A model generated the notes under the pieces. The model ran no database searches. It was not told the DNA's origin and was given only the letters and a program-made list of their open reading frames with translations. From JBGUVL01 sp045134375 (GTDB lineage Bacteria > Bacillota_I > Bacilli_A > Erysipelotrichales > Erysipelotrichaceae), in contig JBGUVL010000052.1 in assembly GCA_045134375.1 (NCBI GenBank), positions 1 to 7,176 on the forward strand: a stretch of DNA of 7,176 nucleotides, written 5' to 3'. Each line of letters starts with the position of its first letter. Within the stretch, counting starts at the first letter, position 1. The translations under genes were made by a program, and so were the position numbers. Shown one piece after another: positions 5,008 to 7,176 of the stretch.

Positions 5008-6970
5008 ATTATTCGAGTTAGTGTCTGATTTTCAACCGCAGGGAGATCAGATCAAAGCAATTGAAGAATTGACAAAAGGAGTAAAGGAAAACAAGAAATA
5101 TCAGGTGCTGTTGGGAGCGACAGGAACTGGTAAAACCTTTACTGTGAGCAATGTAATAGCCAAAGTAAATAAACCTACTTTGGTTTTTGTTCATAATAAA
5201 ACATTAGCAGGACAGCTGTATTCCGAATTGAAAGAATTTTTTCCTCATAATCGGGTAGAGTATTTTGTCTCGAACTTTGATTACTATCAGCCAGAAGCTT
5301 ATATTCCTAGCAGTGATACCTATATTGATAAGACAGCGACGACAAATGAGGAATTGGATATGCTTCGTATGGCAGCAGAAAACAGTATTTTAGAGCGGCG
5401 TGACACCATTATTGTCGCAAGTGTCGCTTGTATTTATGGAGCAAGTAATCCCGAATTGTATCGTGAAATGTTTTTTTCGATTCGTGTGGGAGAAACCATT
5501 GATCGTAAAGTATTGCTTTCTAAGTTGGTCGCAAGACAGTATAAACGTAATGATATGGATTTAGGAAGAGGTTGTTTCCGTGTGCGCGGAGATAGCATTG
5601 AGATAGGTTTTGGACATACGGATGCTTATATTCTTAGAATTGAATTGTTTGATGATGAAATTGAGCGGATTTGTGAAGTGGATCCATTAACGGGAAAAGT
5701 GATGCAAGCCTATTCTTTGTATGTGATTTATCCAGCGAGTGGCTATGCGACACCAAAAGAACAAATTACGCGTGCATGTGAAACAATCGAGGCAGAATTG
5801 AAGGAACGATTAGCACAATTTCAACAGGAAGGAAAACTGTTGGAAGCACAGCGATTAGAACAAAGGTGTCTTTATGATGTAGAAGCACTAAGAGAGTTTG
5901 GGGTTTGTCCAGGTATTGAAAACTATGCCCGTCATATTGATGGCAGAGCAGAGGGAGAAGAACCTTATACGCTTTTTGATTATTTTCCGGATGATTTTCT
6001 TCTCATCGTAGATGAGTCGCACGTTTCACTGCCACAGGTAAGGGGAATGTATAATGGCGATCGTGCACGCAAAGAAACCTTAGTTAATTTTGGTTTCCGT
6101 TTACCAAGTGCATTAGATAATCGACCGCTGCGATTTGAAGAATTTGAAAAAAAGATTCATCAAGCAATCTTCGTATCAGCAACGCCTGGTGACTATGAAT
6201 TAGAAAAAACACATGGTGAAATTGTAGAGCAGATCATTCGTCCAACGGGCTTATTGGATCCAGAGATCAGTGTGCGGCCTTCCATTGGTCAAATTGATGA
6301 TTTGGTGGATGAGATACGAAATCAAATTGCGAAAAATGAGAGAACGTTGATCACGACATTAACGGTTCATATGGCAGAAGATTTAACCGCTTATTTGAAG
6401 CAGATGGACTTTAAAGTGGCATGGTTACATCATGAGGTAAAAACCATTGAACGTACGGAAATCATACGTGAATTGCGACAAGGAAAATACGATGTGTTAA
6501 TTGGAATCAACTTGCTAAGAGAAGGGTTGGACATTCCTGAAGTTTCATTGATTGCCATTTTAGATGCGGATAAAGAAGGATTCTTACGTAGTGAACGTTC
6601 CTTGATTCAGATCATTGGACGTGCCGCACGTAATTCAAATGGTCGTGTCATTATGTATGCTGATACTATGACCGGATCGATGGAACGGGCGATTAGTGAA
6701 ACCCAAAGGCGTCGTAAAATTCAAATGGCATACAACGAAGAACATGGCATTACACCAACTACGATCAAGAAAGAAATTCACGAATCAATGCATTCGGTAG
6801 AGACCAAAGAAATGAGTAAAAAATATCTAAGTAAAAAGAAAATAACAAAGAAAGAGAAAGAGAAACTAATTCAAAATTTGGAGAAGGAAATGAAAGAAGC
6901 AGCTAGAGTATTAGATTTTGAACGTGCCGCGGAATTAAGAGATATGTTGATGGAGTTAAGAAGTGAATAG
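4997..6970 (+). CDS. uvrB: UvrABC excinuclease subunit B
   Basis: UvrB is the damage-verifying helicase-like subunit of nucleotide excision repair. UvrA loads it on DNA; it inserts a beta-hairpin between the strands and then recruits UvrC. The 657 residues are a normal length. Visible are Walker A GATGTGKT with Lys46, the beta-hairpin segment (about 90-112), Walker B LLIVDESH (Asp339-His342), SALDNRPL, VSATPGDYE, the helicase motifs GINLLREGLDIPEVSLIAILDADKEGFLRS and QIIGRAARN (538-546), and a C-terminal UVR domain (about 621-655, EKEMKEAARVLDFERAAELRD) that contacts UvrC. A Lys-rich linker precedes the UVR domain. Numbering runs one ahead of E. coli throughout. One oddity is FVSNFDYYQPEAY, where most bacteria have YYDYY: Asn93-Phe94 replace Tyr92-Tyr93 (E. 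coli numbers), while Tyr96, Tyr97, Tyr102 and Tyr109 are kept. It starts inside the protease gene and is followed at 11 bases by the next gene. uvrA, often adjacent, is not next here. Confidence 0.98.
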   Translation: METKLFELVSDFQPQGDQIKAIEELTKGVKENKKYQVLLGATGTGKTFTVSNVIAKVNKPTLVFVHNKTLAGQLYSELKEFFPHNRVEYFVSNFDYYQPEAYIPSSDTYIDKTATTNEELDMLRMAAENSILERRDTIIVASVACIYGASNPELYREMFFSIRVGETIDRKVLLSKLVARQYKRNDMDLGRGCFRVRGDSIEIGFGHTDAYILRIELFDDEIERICEVDPLTGKVMQAYSLYVIYPASGYATPKEQITRACETIEAELKERLAQFQQEGKLLEAQRLEQRCLYDVEALREFGVCPGIENYARHIDGRAEGEEPYTLFDYFPDDFLLIVDESHVSLPQVRGMYNGDRARKETLVNFGFRLPSALDNRPLRFEEFEKKIHQAIFVSATPGDYELEKTHGEIVEQIIRPTGLLDPEISVRPSIGQIDDLVDEIRNQIAKNERTLITTLTVHMAEDLTAYLKQMDFKVAWLHHEVKTIERTEIIRELRQGKYDVLIGINLLREGLDIPEVSLIAILDADKEGFLRSERSLIQIIGRAARNSNGRVIMYADTMTGSMERAISETQRRRKIQMAYNEEHGITPTTIKKEIHESMHSVETKEMSKKYLSKKKITKKEKEKLIQNLEKEMKEAARVLDFERAAELRDMLMELRSE

Positions 6971-6984
6971 GAGGGATCAATGTG
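6969..6984 (+). promoter_or_regulatory. Ribosome binding site fixing the GTG start of the last gene
   Basis: AGGAGGG (6969-6975) overlaps the uvrB stop codon and stands 6 bases before GTG (6982-6984). An ATG at 6980 overlaps this start but is in another frame and reaches TAA after seven codons, so the GTG is the real start. No earlier start is possible in this frame because a TGA lies at 6964-6966. Confidence 0.8.
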
Positions 6985-7176
6985 TGGAAGGATAAACCAG
7001 TAAGTCAATTGACTTTTAAAAATATCATAGGAATCATTTCCTATCTGTTCTTGTTGGTTCTAGCAATCGTTAAATTAGATCTATTAATATCGTTAATTCA
7101 ATCCTTTGCGTCATTGTTGGTACCATTTATAATGGCGTTTGTCATTGCCTTTATATTTCAGCTTCCAATGAAATTC
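6982..7176 (+). CDS. N-terminal part of an AI-2E/PerM-family membrane protein (3' end outside window)
   Basis: Sixty-five codons are visible from GTG to the window edge, without a stop. After a short polar start (MWKDKPVSQLTFKN) come two hydrophobic segments, about residues 15-37 (IIGIISYLFLLVLAIVKLDLL) and 41-60 (SFASLLVPFIMAFVIAFIFQ), followed by LPMKF. The arrangement, a first helix, a short amphipathic link, then a 'P-F-I-x-A-F-x-x-A-F' helix ending near a proline, is that of the AI-2E transporter family (formerly UPF0118, E. coli PerM/TqsA/YdiK). Members have been linked to autoinducer-2 export or sodium/proton antiport, but most have no known substrate, so none is assigned. It begins 11 bases after uvrB with a strong ribosome binding site and is probably in the same transcript. 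The assignment rests on the N terminus only. Confidence 0.75.
   Translation, partial: MWKDKPVSQLTFKNIIGIISYLFLLVLAIVKLDLLISLIQSFASLLVPFIMAFVIAFIFQLPMKF

Overview
The window looks like ordinary chromosome from a low-GC Firmicute. The codons are AT-rich, Shine-Dalgarno sites are strong (GGAGG-type), TTG and GTG starts are used beside ATG, and all genes lie on the + strand. The style of the proteins (a membrane-anchored S41 protease ending in a peptidoglycan-binding domain; UvrB with FVSNFDYYQPEAY and WLHHEVKTIER) suggests the Erysipelotrichia or a related lineage. That placement is an inference from recalled family features, not from a search.

Layout: (1) positions 2-238 hold the 3' end of an unrecognised gene. 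(2) Positions 239-988 are a long AT-rich stretch without a convincing gene. It contains a perfect 11-bp inverted repeat with a nested GAAA-loop hairpin (375-420), a weaker stem-loop just upstream (265-318), an A-rich zone with a duplicated 14-mer (782-887), and a good promoter at 919-947. (3) Positions 989-3400 encode a complete glycogen phosphorylase from a TTG codon, closed by a clear intrinsic terminator (3411-3442), so it appears to be a one-gene transcript. (4) A second unit starts near 3487: an S41 C-terminal processing protease (3520-5007), uvrB (4997-6970) overlapping it by 11 bases, and the first 65 codons of an AI-2E/PerM-type membrane protein (from 6982) that runs off the window.

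The glycogen phosphorylase releases glucose-1-phosphate from storage glucan; none of its usual glg partners is in view. The protease, UvrB and the transporter are probably co-transcribed because spacing is minimal and no terminator separates them, but this does not imply a common function. A protease of this class near uvrB also occurs in Bacillus (ctpB near uvrB-uvrA), so the order looks inherited rather than newly assembled.

I see no mobile element, CRISPR array, tRNA or rRNA, and no evidence for a new multi-gene system. The points most worth a second look are the structured intergenic segment 265-420 and the replacement of two normally aromatic residues (Tyr-Tyr by Asn-Phe) in the UvrB damage-sensing beta-hairpin.
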